From Gallionellales bacterium GWA2_60_142 (lineage in GTDB: Bacteria; Pseudomonadota; Gammaproteobacteria; Burkholderiales; Gallionellaceae): a DNA stretch of 38,070 nt. The stretch covers positions 1 through 38,070 of the forward strand of contig MGWR01000004.1 of assembly GCA_001801085.1 (NCBI GenBank), given 5' to 3'. The notes under the pieces are model-generated. The model saw nothing but the letters and a program-made list of their open reading frames with translations, did no database searches and had not been told where the DNA came from. Made by a program: the position numbers and the translations under genes. Positions 1 through 7,398 of this stretch are shown piece by piece; positions within the stretch are counted from its first letter, which is position 1; the number at the start of each line of letters is the position of its first letter.

Positions 1-134
1 CAACCCGAGTGGCCGATCAGCGTGATGAACTCGCCGCGCTCGATCTTCAGATCGATATCCTTGAGTGCGACGAACTCGCCCTGCCGGGTTGCAAACGACA
101 TTTGCACGTTCTCGATTTGTACATAACTTTTCAT
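1..134 (-). CDS. nrtD: Nitrate/nitrite ABC transporter ATP-binding subunit (5' part only)
   Basis: Only the first 44 codons are inside the window; the gene runs off its left edge. The readable N-terminus begins MKSYVQIENVQMSF and continues through GEFVALKDIDLKIERGEF to the first residues of the Walker A loop (LIGHSG), which is the standard start of an ABC-type ATPase of the nitrate/sulfonate/taurine class. Its start lies 11 bases after the stop of nrtB on the same strand, so it is the third gene of the nrtA-nrtB-ATPase operon and would energise nitrate/nitrite import at the inner membrane. The choice between NrtC (with a fused binding domain) and NrtD (ATPase alone) cannot be made from this fragment; the symbol rests on operon context. 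Confidence 0.85.
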   Translation of the reverse strand, partial: MKSYVQIENVQMSFATRQGEFVALKDIDLKIERGEFITLIGHSG

Positions 135-145
135 GGCATTCCCGA

Positions 146-919
146 TCAATAGCTGAATCGTTTGGCGATCTGGATCAGCATCATTTCCAGCAGCAGTCCG
201 ACGATGCCGACGATGAAGATGGCGATGATGATGTGCTCGACATTGAGGTTGTTCCATTCGTCCCAGACCCAGAACCCGATGCCCACCCCGCCGGTCAGCA
301 TTTCCGCCGCAACGATCACCAGCCATGCCGTGCCGATGGCGAGACGGATGCCGGTCAACATGTAAGGCAGCGTGGCGGGGAACAGGATTTTGGTGAATAC
401 CTTCCACTCGGACAGGTTGAGTACCCGCGCCACGTTGAGGTAATCCTGCGGCAACTGGCGCACGCCCATCGCGGTGTTGATAATCATCGGCCAGATGCTG
501 GAGATGAAAATCACCCAGATGGCCGCCGGATTCGATGCATTGAACACCAGCAGCCCGATGGGCAGCCAGGCCAGCGGCGACACCGGCCTGAGCATGCTCA
601 CGATGGGCGCAGCCATCTTGTTGAGAAAGTCGAAGCGACCGATCATGAAGCCGAGCGGGATGCCGATCAGCGCAGCCAGGCCGAAACCGACGCCAACGCG
701 CCCCAGCGAAGCCAGCACATTCCAGCCTATGCCCTGATCGTTCGGTCCATTCTGGTAGAACGGATCGCTGAACAGGATCACCGCCGAGTCCCATGTCTTG
801 ACCGGACCGGGCAGATTCGCGCTGGTCTGCGACACCAGTCCCCAGATCAGCACGAACATTCCCAGCCCCAGCAGCGGCGGCAGAATGTGCTCGGCAAGAA
901 ATCTTCGAGCTTTCATCAT
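146..919 (-). CDS. nrtB: Nitrate/nitrite ABC transporter permease NrtB
   Basis: A 257-residue inner-membrane permease. It has the features of the BPD_transp_1 family: several hydrophobic segments (for example PLLGLGMFVLIWGL near the N-terminus and HIIIAIFIVGIVGLLLEMML near the C-terminus), and a central cytoplasmic EAA-like loop around DYLNVARVLNLSEWKVFTKI followed by LPATLPYMLTGIRLAIG-type sequence. The product should form the channel through which the ATPase imports nitrate or nitrite delivered by NrtA. The longer open frame upstream is antisense-like sequence inside nrtA. I start at the first of two adjacent ATGs (MMKARRF) because it overlaps the nrtA stop (ATGATGA) and follows an AGGTGAGG ribosome site at good distance. 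A related cyanate or bicarbonate transporter (CynB/CmpB) is possible by homology, but the NasT neighbour favours nitrate. Confidence 0.92.
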   Translation of the reverse strand: MMKARRFLAEHILPPLLGLGMFVLIWGLVSQTSANLPGPVKTWDSAVILFSDPFYQNGPNDQGIGWNVLASLGRVGVGFGLAALIGIPLGFMIGRFDFLNKMAAPIVSMLRPVSPLAWLPIGLLVFNASNPAAIWVIFISSIWPMIINTAMGVRQLPQDYLNVARVLNLSEWKVFTKILFPATLPYMLTGIRLAIGTAWLVIVAAEMLTGGVGIGFWVWDEWNNLNVEHIIIAIFIVGIVGLLLEMMLIQIAKRFSY

Positions 920-2241
920 GCCCTCACCTTGAAGCTCGCGGCATATCCCTTGGGATCCTTGCCGTCCCACACCTTGCCGTCGATCAGCTTGGAACTGCGC
1001 ATGACATCCTTGGGCACGGCCACCTTGACCTGCGATGCCGCCTGCTTGTACAGGTCGATCTGATTGATCTGCTTGGCGACACCCAGATAGTCGGGATCGG
1101 TCTTGAGCAAGCCCCAGCGCTTGTGCTGGGTGAGGAACCACATGCCGTCGGAAAGATAGGGGAAAGGCACTTTGCCGTCGTTAAAGAACTTCATGTGATT
1201 GGGGTCGTGCCACTTCTTGCCCAGGCCGTCTTCATAGTTGCCCAGGAAGCGTCCTTCGATGACATCGACGGGCGCATTGACGTACGACTTGGCGGAGATG
1301 ATCTTGGCCACCTTGGCGCGATTCGACTCGGCATCGATGAACTTCGCCGCGTCGAGCATCGCCATGATGAGTGCACGCGCCGTATTGGGATACTTCTGCA
1401 CGAACTCGGCGGTGGCGCCCAATACCTTTTCGGGATGATCCGGCCAGACATCCTGCGACGACGCCACCGAGAAGCTGACGTTGTCGTAAATACCGCGGGC
1501 GTTCCACGGTTCTCCCACACAAAAACCATCCATGCTGCCGACCCGCGCATTCGCCACCATCTGCGGCGGCGGCACGGTGATGGTCTTGACCTCGGAGATC
1601 GGGTTGATCCCGTAATTCGCCAGCCAGTAGTACAGCCACATGGCGTGGGTCCCGGTCGGGAAAGTATGGGCGAAGGTATATTCGCGCGGCTGCGACTTGA
1701 TCAGCTTCGCCAGCGACGGCCCATCGGTGACGCCCTTGTCCTTTAGCTGGTTGGCGAGGGAGATGCCCTGTCCGTTATTGTTGATCGTCATCAGCACGGC
1801 CATGTCTTTCTGGTTGCCGCCGATGCCCAGATGCACGCCGTACACCATTCCGTAGAGAATATGCGCGGCATGCAATTCGCCATTGACCACTTTGTCGCGC
1901 ACAGCCGCCCAGGATGCCTCCTTGGAGGGGATGATCTTGATGCCGTATTTCTCATCGAATTTCATCAGTGATGCGATCACCACCGAAGCGCAATCGGTCA
2001 ACGGGATGAAGCCTACCTTGACCTCCTTGAGCTCCGGCGCATCCGAACCGCCGGCCCAGGCAGCCGCACGCGTCCCCATCGGCACCATGGACATAATCCC
2101 GGCGGCCCCCAAACTTGCTCCCATCAGTTTCATGAAGTCCCTCCGGCTGGTTTGTTCTGGAGCACTGGTTTGCTCTGAAGTACTGCTTTCCACTGCAGCG
2201 GATTTTTCAGTGCCTGTGATTTCTGCTTTCGAGTTTTCCAT
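916..2241 (-). CDS. nrtA: Nitrate/nitrite ABC transporter substrate-binding protein NrtA (Tat-exported)
   Basis: A 441-residue periplasmic binding protein of the NrtA/CmpA family. Residues 32-39 read SRRDFMKL, a twin-arginine (Tat) motif, followed by a small hydrophobic stretch (GASLGAAGIMSMVPMG), so it is probably exported folded. The mature part starts KVGFIPLTDCASVVIA and contains the family-typical segments AHILYGMVYGVHLGIGG, FPTGTHAMWLYYWLA, DGFCVGEPWNARGI and SDGMWFLTQHKRWG. It captures nitrate/nitrite in the periplasm and delivers it to NrtB. The start at 2241 is chosen because AAGGAGAGCAGGAA precedes it; a start 15 codons earlier lacks such a site. The stop overlaps the nrtB start. 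Transcription appears controlled by a sigma-54 promoter and an ANTAR-type terminator/antiterminator leader just upstream (2285-2412). Confidence 0.93.
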   Translation of the reverse strand: MENSKAEITGTEKSAAVESSTSEQTSAPEQTSRRDFMKLMGASLGAAGIMSMVPMGTRAAAWAGGSDAPELKEVKVGFIPLTDCASVVIASLMKFDEKYGIKIIPSKEASWAAVRDKVVNGELHAAHILYGMVYGVHLGIGGNQKDMAVLMTINNNGQGISLANQLKDKGVTDGPSLAKLIKSQPREYTFAHTFPTGTHAMWLYYWLANYGINPISEVKTITVPPPQMVANARVGSMDGFCVGEPWNARGIYDNVSFSVASSQDVWPDHPEKVLGATAEFVQKYPNTARALIMAMLDAAKFIDAESNRAKVAKIISAKSYVNAPVDVIEGRFLGNYEDGLGKKWHDPNHMKFFNDGKVPFPYLSDGMWFLTQHKRWGLLKTDPDYLGVAKQINQIDLYKQAASQVKVAVPKDVMRSSKLIDGKVWDGKDPKGYAASFKVRA

Positions 2242-2284
2242 TTCCTGCTCTCCTTTACGTAACAGTTCCGCGAATTGAATCTGC

Positions 2285-2329
2285 AAAATAAAAAAGGCGC
2301 CCGACTGCGCTTTTGCGCAGTGGGACGCC
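2285..2329 (-). terminator. Intrinsic terminator in the nrtA leader (attenuator)
   Basis: Read on the minus strand, a 15-position GC-rich stem (GGCGTCCCACTGCGC, loop AAAA, GCGCAGTCGGGCGCC; one mismatch and one G-U pair) is followed by TTTTTTATTTT. It lies about 45-90 bases upstream of the nrtA start, inside the transcribed leader, so it would stop transcription before nrtA unless disrupted. Its 5' strand shares GGCGTCC with the second hexaloop hairpin (2323-2336), making the two folds mutually exclusive. Confidence 0.88.
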
Positions 2330-2336
2330 TTTGTCC
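2323..2336 (-). promoter_or_regulatory. ANTAR-target hairpin 2 (antiterminator) of the nrtA leader
   Basis: On the minus strand the RNA reads GGAC-AAAGGC-GUCC: a 4-bp stem closing a six-base loop with A at position 1 and G at position 4, the known signature of RNA hairpins bound by ANTAR proteins such as NasR and EutV. Its 3' arm and loop reuse bases of the terminator 5' strand, so protein binding here would prevent the terminator. The expected regulator, NasT, is encoded next door at 2537-3160. Confidence 0.75.
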
Positions 2337-2362
2337 TTTATTGCCGTTTACCTCAGCTTCTC

Positions 2363-2380
2363 CGAACCGCCGTTGGCTCG
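2363..2380 (-). promoter_or_regulatory. ANTAR-target hairpin 1 of the nrtA leader
   Basis: On the minus strand: CGAGCC-AACGGC-GGUUCG, a 6-bp stem (one G-U) closing a six-base loop with A1 and G4. It lies 26 bases upstream of hairpin 2, giving the two-hairpin arrangement known for ANTAR antitermination targets. Position relative to the sigma-54 promoter places it very near the 5' end of the leader RNA. Confidence 0.72.
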
Positions 2381-2396
2381 TTGATGGTTATTACAA

Positions 2397-2412
2397 AGCA
2401 ACAGTCATGCCA
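2397..2412 (-). promoter_or_regulatory. Sigma-54 (RpoN) promoter of nrtA
   Basis: The minus strand reads TGGCATGACTGTTGCT. It matches the -24/-12 consensus TGGCAC-N5-TTGC with one change, and the invariant GG and GC are exactly 10 bases apart. Initiation about 12 bases downstream would give a leader of roughly 145 bases that contains both hexaloop hairpins and the terminator. Nitrogen control of nitrate uptake by RpoN/NtrC is well established in proteobacteria. Confidence 0.78.
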
Positions 2413-2495
2413 ACTTCAAACGACAAATACACTCATTAATAATCATGCAATTACAACAATCTCCCTGCATCGGATGGACTGTTCGGTCTCATTCA

Positions 2496-2512
2496 TGTGC
2501 GACTTTGGTGCA
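2496..2512. promoter_or_regulatory. Possible NtrC binding site upstream of the nrtA sigma-54 promoter
   Basis: TGTGCGACTTTGGTGCA resembles the NtrC consensus (TGCAC-N7-GTGCA): the right half is perfect, the left half has two changes. It is centred about 100 bases upstream of the sigma-54 promoter, the usual distance for an enhancer. It is a single imperfect site, so the call is tentative. Confidence 0.4.
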
Positions 2513-2536
2513 CCGCCCGTACAAATTCATGCATGT

Positions 2537-3160
2537 TCATGCGCTCAGCTCCTTGGCCAGAAGGATGGCTTCGGCAATTTCCGCCATCCGCTTGCCCTTG
2601 CTCATCGCCATGCTGCGCATCCGCTTGTAGGCATCCGCTTCGTTATAACCGTGATCCGCCATCAATATGCCCTTGGCGCGATCCACCAGCTTGCGTTCCG
2701 CCAGTTGATCCTTCGCCTCTTTCAATTCGTCGCGCAACCGCTTGTGCTCGGAAAAGCGGGCGGCAGCCACTTGAATGATGCCGCTCAGATCCTCGCCCTG
2801 TACCGTATGCGCCACATAGGCGCTGACTCCCGCGCGCATGGCTTCCTGGATACTGTGTTGGTCCTTCTGCCCGCCCAACACAACGACAGGTTTTTCCAGC
2901 GTCGAGGACATCAGGCTGATCTGCTCCAGCGTATCCCGTCCGGGCGCATTCGCATCGACAATGATCACGTCCGCCAAGGCCGCCTGTATCGAGCACTCGT
3001 CCACCTGCTCCCAGGCCAGCACCCCGACGACATCAAATTCGGCCAGCTCGAGACTGGCCTTCAGCCATGCCGCACGATCTCTCACATCGTCAATTATCAG
3101 AATTCGTTTCAATTTGGCCCCTTGCATTTCCAATATGCGAATGCAATAAGCGAGCCACAT
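2537..3160 (-). CDS. nasT: NasT-type response regulator with ANTAR RNA-binding domain
   Basis: The product has an N-terminal receiver-like domain (KRILIIDD... DVIIVDANAPGRDTLEQI... KPVVVLGG) and a C-terminal ANTAR domain (LVDRAKGILMADHGYNEADAY ... MAEIAEAILLAKEL, with the hallmark AKGILM). ANTAR proteins bind paired hexaloop hairpins in leader RNA and block terminators; exactly such a leader precedes nrtA next door, so this protein is the likely antiterminator. NasT is usually held inactive by the nitrate sensor NasS, and no nasS is seen in the window. Two starts are possible: 3160 (MWLAYCIRILE..., preceded by GGGAGATTTTG, 207 residues) and 3127 (MQGAKLKRIL..., weak ribosome site but a more family-like N-terminus, 196 residues). 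I use 3160 on ribosome-site grounds. Confidence 0.88.
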   Translation of the reverse strand: MWLAYCIRILEMQGAKLKRILIIDDVRDRAAWLKASLELAEFDVVGVLAWEQVDECSIQAALADVIIVDANAPGRDTLEQISLMSSTLEKPVVVLGGQKDQHSIQEAMRAGVSAYVAHTVQGEDLSGIIQVAAARFSEHKRLRDELKEAKDQLAERKLVDRAKGILMADHGYNEADAYKRMRSMAMSKGKRMAEIAEAILLAKELSA

Positions 3161-3208
3161 CAAAATCTCCCATGGATATGGGCTAACTTGCTGACAATGT
3201 CGGAACCA

Positions 3209-3225
3209 TGCACAAGAATAGTGCC
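3209..3225. promoter_or_regulatory. Possible NtrC-like site upstream of nasT
   Basis: TGCACAAGAATAGTGCC fits TGCAC-N7-GTGC(A) with one terminal mismatch and sits about 50 bases upstream of the nasT start, followed by another TGCAC half-site at 3229. No convincing sigma-54 promoter was found between it and nasT, so activation or repression cannot be decided. The rest of 3161-3420 shows nothing else recognisable. Confidence 0.3.
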
Positions 3226-3420
3226 TCATGCACGAATTTGGGCTAAGTGAATGTTCAGAACTTTTTGAATGGTCGTTTGGGAGGCTGAATCGAACTTCAT
3301 GAATAAGTGTAAGCAGAATCGGGCATGCGCTGCATGGCGTGGCAAACAAACAGAGAAGCAGCGTTGATCATCCGCAATGGAGAAACATTGTGACGATCCC
3401 CTTTTGGCACAAAGCCGAAC

Positions 3421-3449
3421 TTCGACGGCTCCACATTGGAGCCGTCGAA
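3421..3449 (-). terminator. Perfect 12-bp hairpin after the dioxygenase gene
   Basis: TTCGACGGCTCC-ACATT-GGAGCCGTCGAA is a perfect 12-bp stem with a 5-base loop, starting 4 bases beyond the stop codon of the minus-strand dioxygenase gene. There is no T-run, so it may be an RNA 3'-end stabiliser or a weak terminator. Confidence 0.5.
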
Positions 3450-3453
3450 ACCG

Positions 3454-4233
3454 TCAACCATCGAACGCCCATGCATCCATCGCCAGCAGGCCGAAGGTCG
3501 TCACGCGATTCAGGTGCTGCGCATTGCGGATGTCGTCAGCCGCACCGAGCGCCACAAACAGCGGCAACAGATGCTCGTCGGTGGGATGATTCTGCTCGGC
3601 ATGCGGCGCGCGCTTGCGGTAGTCGAGCAACGACTGCATGTCCCCTTCCGCTATCCGCTGCGCGACCCAGTCGAGGAACTCCGTCACCCATGCGGGCGCG
3701 GGCGCGTCCTGCGGATGGCGGAAGATCGCGCGCAGGTTGTGGGTGATCGCACCGCTGCCGACGATCAGCACGCCCTGTTCCCTCAACGGTCGCAACGCGC
3801 GGCCCAGCGCGACATGCCAGGCGGGATCGCGGTCCGGCTGCAGCGAGAGCTGCGCGACCGGCACGTCCGCCTGCGGATACATGAAGCTCAGCGGCACCCA
3901 CGCGCCGTGGTCGAGTCCGTGCGTGTCGTCCAGTTGCACCGGTATCCCGGCTTGCCGCAGCGCGGCCGCAACGGCCTCGGCCATCTGTGGCGCGCCGGGC
4001 GCGTCGTAGCGCAAGCGGTACAACTCTTCGGGGAAGCCGCTGAAGTCGTGTATGGTCTCGGGGCTTACGGCGCGGCTGACGGTGGGAATGGCGGTTTCCC
4101 AATGCGCGGAAACCATCAGAATGGAAGAAGGTCTGGGCAGGCTCTCGCCCAGTCTCCGCCAGGCCACGCCGGTCTCGCCGCCGTCGAGCGGCAGCGTGGG
4201 CGCGCCGTGGGAAAGGAATAGCGTCGGCATCAT
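3454..4233 (-). CDS. ygiD: LigB/DODA-family extradiol ring-cleavage dioxygenase (YgiD-like)
   Basis: A 259-residue cytoplasmic enzyme of the class III extradiol dioxygenase family (4,5-DOPA dioxygenase type). The conserved histidines are visible: H9 in LFLSHGAPT, H44 in VSAHWET, H105/H109 in THGLDHGAWVPL and H216/H221 in HPTDEHLLPL. Length and motif order match E. coli YgiD, a zinc protein that cleaves DOPA-like catechols in vitro; the natural substrate is unknown. The first ATG of MMPTLFL is used because GAGGAG precedes it. It stands alone on the minus strand, divergent from tas with a REP-like hairpin between. Function beyond the family is not inferable. Confidence 0.85.
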   Translation of the reverse strand: MMPTLFLSHGAPTLPLDGGETGVAWRRLGESLPRPSSILMVSAHWETAIPTVSRAVSPETIHDFSGFPEELYRLRYDAPGAPQMAEAVAAALRQAGIPVQLDDTHGLDHGAWVPLSFMYPQADVPVAQLSLQPDRDPAWHVALGRALRPLREQGVLIVGSGAITHNLRAIFRHPQDAPAPAWVTEFLDWVAQRIAEGDMQSLLDYRKRAPHAEQNHPTDEHLLPLFVALGAADDIRNAQHLNRVTTFGLLAMDAWAFDG

Positions 4234-4291
4234 GATCGTCTCCTCATGAAAGTGAATTGTTTGGAACCCGGCTTACCCAGTGGGAGCGATC

Positions 4292-4362
4292 TTGTGGGAG
4301 CGGCTTCAGCCGCGATTCCGGACATTCCTCCGTTTCTATCGCGGCTGAAACCGCTCCTACAA
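4292..4362. repeat. REP-like inverted repeat, TGGGAGCGGCTTCAGCCGCGAT family (copy A)
   Basis: Two 25-base arms, 4292-4316 and 4338-4362, are inverted copies differing at two positions, with a 21-base spacer. Each arm is itself part-palindromic (GCGGCTTCAGCCGC). The same 25-base arm recurs perfectly at 16280-16304. It lies between the divergent ygiD and tas genes. No transposase of the RAYT type is in the window. Confidence 0.8.
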
Positions 4363-4473
4363 AAGCTAAAATCATTTTCGTCGCTCCCGCGCAGTGCAAC
4401 ACTACACCAGCATGCCGTCACGCGAAAATCTATCGGATAGAATGGCACGATAAATCAAGAAGGGATGACGACC

Positions 4474-5508
4474 ATGGAATACAGAAAACTCGGCGACAGC
4501 GACTTGCATATTTCGGCATTGAGTCTGGGCACGATGACCTTCGGCGAACAGAACGGCGAGGCGGAGGCGCATGCGCAGCTCGACTACGCGGTATCGCGCG
4601 GCGTGAATTTCATCGACACCGCCGAGATGTATCCGGTCGCGCCGCGCGCCGAGACGGTGCACCGCACCGAGAGCTATATCGGCGAGTGGCTCAAGCATCA
4701 GCAACGCGACAAGCTGGTCGTCGCGACCAAGATCGCCGGGCCGGCGCGCGGCTTTGCGTGGATACGCAACGGCCCGCGCATCAACCGCGAGCAGATCAAC
4801 GCGGCGATAGACGCCAGCCTGCGCCGCTTGCAGACGGACTATGTCGATCTCTACCAGATCCACTGGCCGGACCGTTATGTGCCGATGTTCGGCGCAACCA
4901 GTTACGACGCGGCGCAGGAGCGCGACAGCGTGCCCGTCGCCGAGCAACTGCAAGTGCTGGCGGAGCTGGTCAAGACCGGCAAGGTACGCCACATCGGCCT
5001 TTCGAACGAGACGCCATGGGGCGTGATGGAATTCGTGCGCTGTGCGGAACAGCTCGGCCTGCCGAAGATCGTATCGATACAGAACGCCTACCACCTGATG
5101 AACCGCACGTTCGAGAGCGGCATCTCAGAAGTTTGCCGCCATGCGAACGTCGGCCTGCTCGCCTACAGCCCGCTGGCATTCGGCCACCTCACCGGCAAGT
5201 ATCTCGCCGACCCGCAAGCGCATGGCCGCATCACGCTATTCCCCAACTTCGGCCAGCGCTACAACAAACCCAACGTACCCGCCGCCAGCGCCGAATATGT
5301 GCGCATCGCACAAGAAGCCGGTCTCAGCCCGGCGCAGATGGCGCTGGCATATGCACGCACGCGCTGGTTCGCCAGCAGCGTGATCCTCGGCGCGACCAGC
5401 CTGCCCCAGTTGAAGGAGAATCTGGACAGCATGGAGTTGCAACTGTCCGCCGAGGTACTGGGGCACATCGAGGAAGTGCATCGACGTTACCCGAATCCCG
5501 CGCCGTAA
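4474..5508 (+). CDS. tas: Aldo/keto reductase Tas
   Basis: A 344-residue NADPH-dependent oxidoreductase. The N-terminus (MEYRKLGDSDLHISALSLGT followed by MTFGEQNGEAEAHAQLDYAV) and the C-terminal YPNPAP are very close to E. coli Tas. The aldo/keto reductase tetrad is visible as D48, Y53 (IDTAEMYP), K86 (VATKIAGP) and H130 (LYQIHWPD). Tas in E. coli suppresses tyrosine auxotrophy under starvation, but its physiological substrate is uncertain. I start at 4474 because AAGGGATG lies at proper distance; the ATG at 4465 would overlap its own ribosome site. The following cyclase gene begins 54 bases later on the same strand, which allows but does not prove co-transcription. Confidence 0.9.
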   Translation: MEYRKLGDSDLHISALSLGTMTFGEQNGEAEAHAQLDYAVSRGVNFIDTAEMYPVAPRAETVHRTESYIGEWLKHQQRDKLVVATKIAGPARGFAWIRNGPRINREQINAAIDASLRRLQTDYVDLYQIHWPDRYVPMFGATSYDAAQERDSVPVAEQLQVLAELVKTGKVRHIGLSNETPWGVMEFVRCAEQLGLPKIVSIQNAYHLMNRTFESGISEVCRHANVGLLAYSPLAFGHLTGKYLADPQAHGRITLFPNFGQRYNKPNVPAASAEYVRIAQEAGLSPAQMALAYARTRWFASSVILGATSLPQLKENLDSMELQLSAEVLGHIEEVHRRYPNPAP

Positions 5509-5562
5509 CTATCAGCCAGAACGACACTATCCTGTCGCCCGGCTAGCGATTAGTATGGCGCG

Positions 5563-7398
5563 ATGGAAACACTCTCCAAACCGCTGATCCGCATCGTCGC
5601 CCTGTTCCTGCTGCTGGCGGTCGTCGAGACCGTCTGGCTGCATGCGCTCCGCCCTCTGGAGAACCGGCTGTCCGACTTCTTCGTGCGCCAGCAGGCGCAA
5701 CATCTCCAGCCCGACCCCGATATCGTCATCGTGGACATCGACGACGCCAGCCTCGCGCGCATGCAGGACCTCGCCGGCCAATGGCCATGGCCGCGCTCGG
5801 TTCACGGCGAACTGGTGCGCGGCATCGCGGTGCAGCAACCTGCGGCCATCGTGTTCGACATCCTGTTCAGCGAACGCGACCAGTACCGGCCCGAGAGCGA
5901 CCGCCAGTTCAACGAGGCGCTGGATGCCGCCGACAACATCTACTTTCCGATGATACGGCGCGACCCCGTGCTCGATGCCGAAGGCGCGCCGCTGGCGCAG
6001 ATCGCGCCCATGCTGGGACTGATACGCACCGAACACGCCGATCCGGACGCGCGCGTGGCGCTGCTGCCGCCGCTGGCGATAGACCCGCGCCACTGGCGCA
6101 GCGGCACGATCAACTTCGAGGAAGACGCCGACGGCGTGGGGCGGCGCTACCGCCTCTACACCGACGTGCGCGGCTGGCTGATCCCCTCGCTGCCCGCACG
6201 CGTGGCGACCGATCTGGGTTATCCGGCACCGCGGCAGGACGACATGATTCTCGCCTGGCGCGGCCAGGCGCGTTCGTTCCGGCACATCCCCTATGCGGAG
6301 CTGTACGAGGACTTCGGCCGCGAGCATCCGCTGCGCCCGCAAGACGAACTCTCCGGCAAGATCGTCATCGTCGGCACGGCCGCCACCGGACTCCACGACG
6401 TGCGCGCCACGCCGATCTCCAGCCTGTATCCCGGCATGGAGATACTCGCGACCGCGCTGGACAACCTGAAAAACCACCGCACGATGCAGAAAGCGCCCGC
6501 GTGGTTTGCCCCGCTGCTCGCGCTCGGCCTGATCGCCGCACTGGGCGCGGCCTTCCTGCACGGGAACAACGCGCTGCGCATCGGCCTTGGGCTGGCCGCC
6601 GCATCGGCGCTGCTGCTGGGCGGCAGTTACCTCGCGACGGGATGGCTCCGGCTGACGCCGGTGCTGACACCGCTGCTGCTGGCGTGGACCTGCTATTTCG
6701 CCTGCGCGCTGGCGGAATACCTGCACGAACGCCGCTCGCGCGAACAGGCCGTACAGATGTTCAGCCGCTTCGTGAACCCGTATGTGGTCAAGGAGCTGAT
6801 CGCTCACGGCGGCCTGAACCGCGCGGGCGAAAGCCGCCAGATCACCGTGCTGTTCTCCGACATTCGCGGCTTCACCACGCTGTCCGAGCGCCACACACCG
6901 CAGCAGGTCGTCGAACTGCTGAACCGATATTTCAGCCTGCAGGTCGAGGTGATCTTCCGCCACGGCGGCTCGCTGGACAAGTTCATCGGCGACGCCATCA
7001 TGGCTTTCTGGGGCGCGCCGCTGGACGATGCGCAGCATGCGCGCCATGCGGTGGAGGCGGCGCTGGAAATGGCCGAGGTGTTGCAGCGATTCAGGCAGGA
7101 ACTGGGCCACGACGACATCGAGTTCGACGTCGGCATCGGCATCCATTCCGGTCCCGCGGTGGTCGGACTGATCGGCTCGGAGCAGCGGCGCGAATACACC
7201 GCCATCGGCGACACGGTGAACCTCGCCAGCCGCATCGAAGGCCTGACCAAGGGCGTGTCGCGCATACTCGTCTCGCGCGACACCATGGAGTTGTGCGGGG
7301 ACGCATTTGACTTCCAGCCGTTCGGTTCGTATAAGGTCAAGGGCCGGGAGCAGGAAGTCGAACTGTTCGCGCCGACATCAAGGAGGAATGTGCAATGA
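5563..7398 (+). CDS. CHASE2-domain class III adenylate cyclase
   Basis: A 611-residue membrane signalling enzyme. An N-terminal membrane segment (residues 8-25) is followed by a CHASE2 extracytoplasmic sensor (about 35-310; DIVIVDIDDASLARM, WPWPRSVHGELV, GKIVIVGTAATGLHD), then three closely spaced hydrophobic segments (about 315-385), then a catalytic domain (about 400-600). Metal ligands D433 (FSDIRGF) and D477 (KFIGDAIM) are present, as are K473 and T546 (EYTAIGDTVN), the adenine-recognition pair of class IIIb cyclases, and the transition-state residues N553 and R557. All catalytic positions are intact, so it should make cAMP. The signal sensed by CHASE2 is unknown. Its stop overlaps the start of the SH3 gene (ATGA), linking it to the exported proteins downstream. 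Confidence 0.93.
   Translation: METLSKPLIRIVALFLLLAVVETVWLHALRPLENRLSDFFVRQQAQHLQPDPDIVIVDIDDASLARMQDLAGQWPWPRSVHGELVRGIAVQQPAAIVFDILFSERDQYRPESDRQFNEALDAADNIYFPMIRRDPVLDAEGAPLAQIAPMLGLIRTEHADPDARVALLPPLAIDPRHWRSGTINFEEDADGVGRRYRLYTDVRGWLIPSLPARVATDLGYPAPRQDDMILAWRGQARSFRHIPYAELYEDFGREHPLRPQDELSGKIVIVGTAATGLHDVRATPISSLYPGMEILATALDNLKNHRTMQKAPAWFAPLLALGLIAALGAAFLHGNNALRIGLGLAAASALLLGGSYLATGWLRLTPVLTPLLLAWTCYFACALAEYLHERRSREQAVQMFSRFVNPYVVKELIAHGGLNRAGESRQITVLFSDIRGFTTLSERHTPQQVVELLNRYFSLQVEVIFRHGGSLDKFIGDAIMAFWGAPLDDAQHARHAVEAALEMAEVLQRFRQELGHDDIEFDVGIGIHSGPAVVGLIGSEQRREYTAIGDTVNLASRIEGLTKGVSRILVSRDTMELCGDAFDFQPFGSYKVKGREQEVELFAPTSRRNVQ

Noticed and set aside
5527-7146. Long minus-strand open frame (539 codons) opposite the adenylate cyclase gene
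   Set aside because: It is antisense to a gene with complete CHASE2 and cyclase motifs; its translation is Arg/His/Gln-rich with no family features, as is common opposite GC-rich genes.
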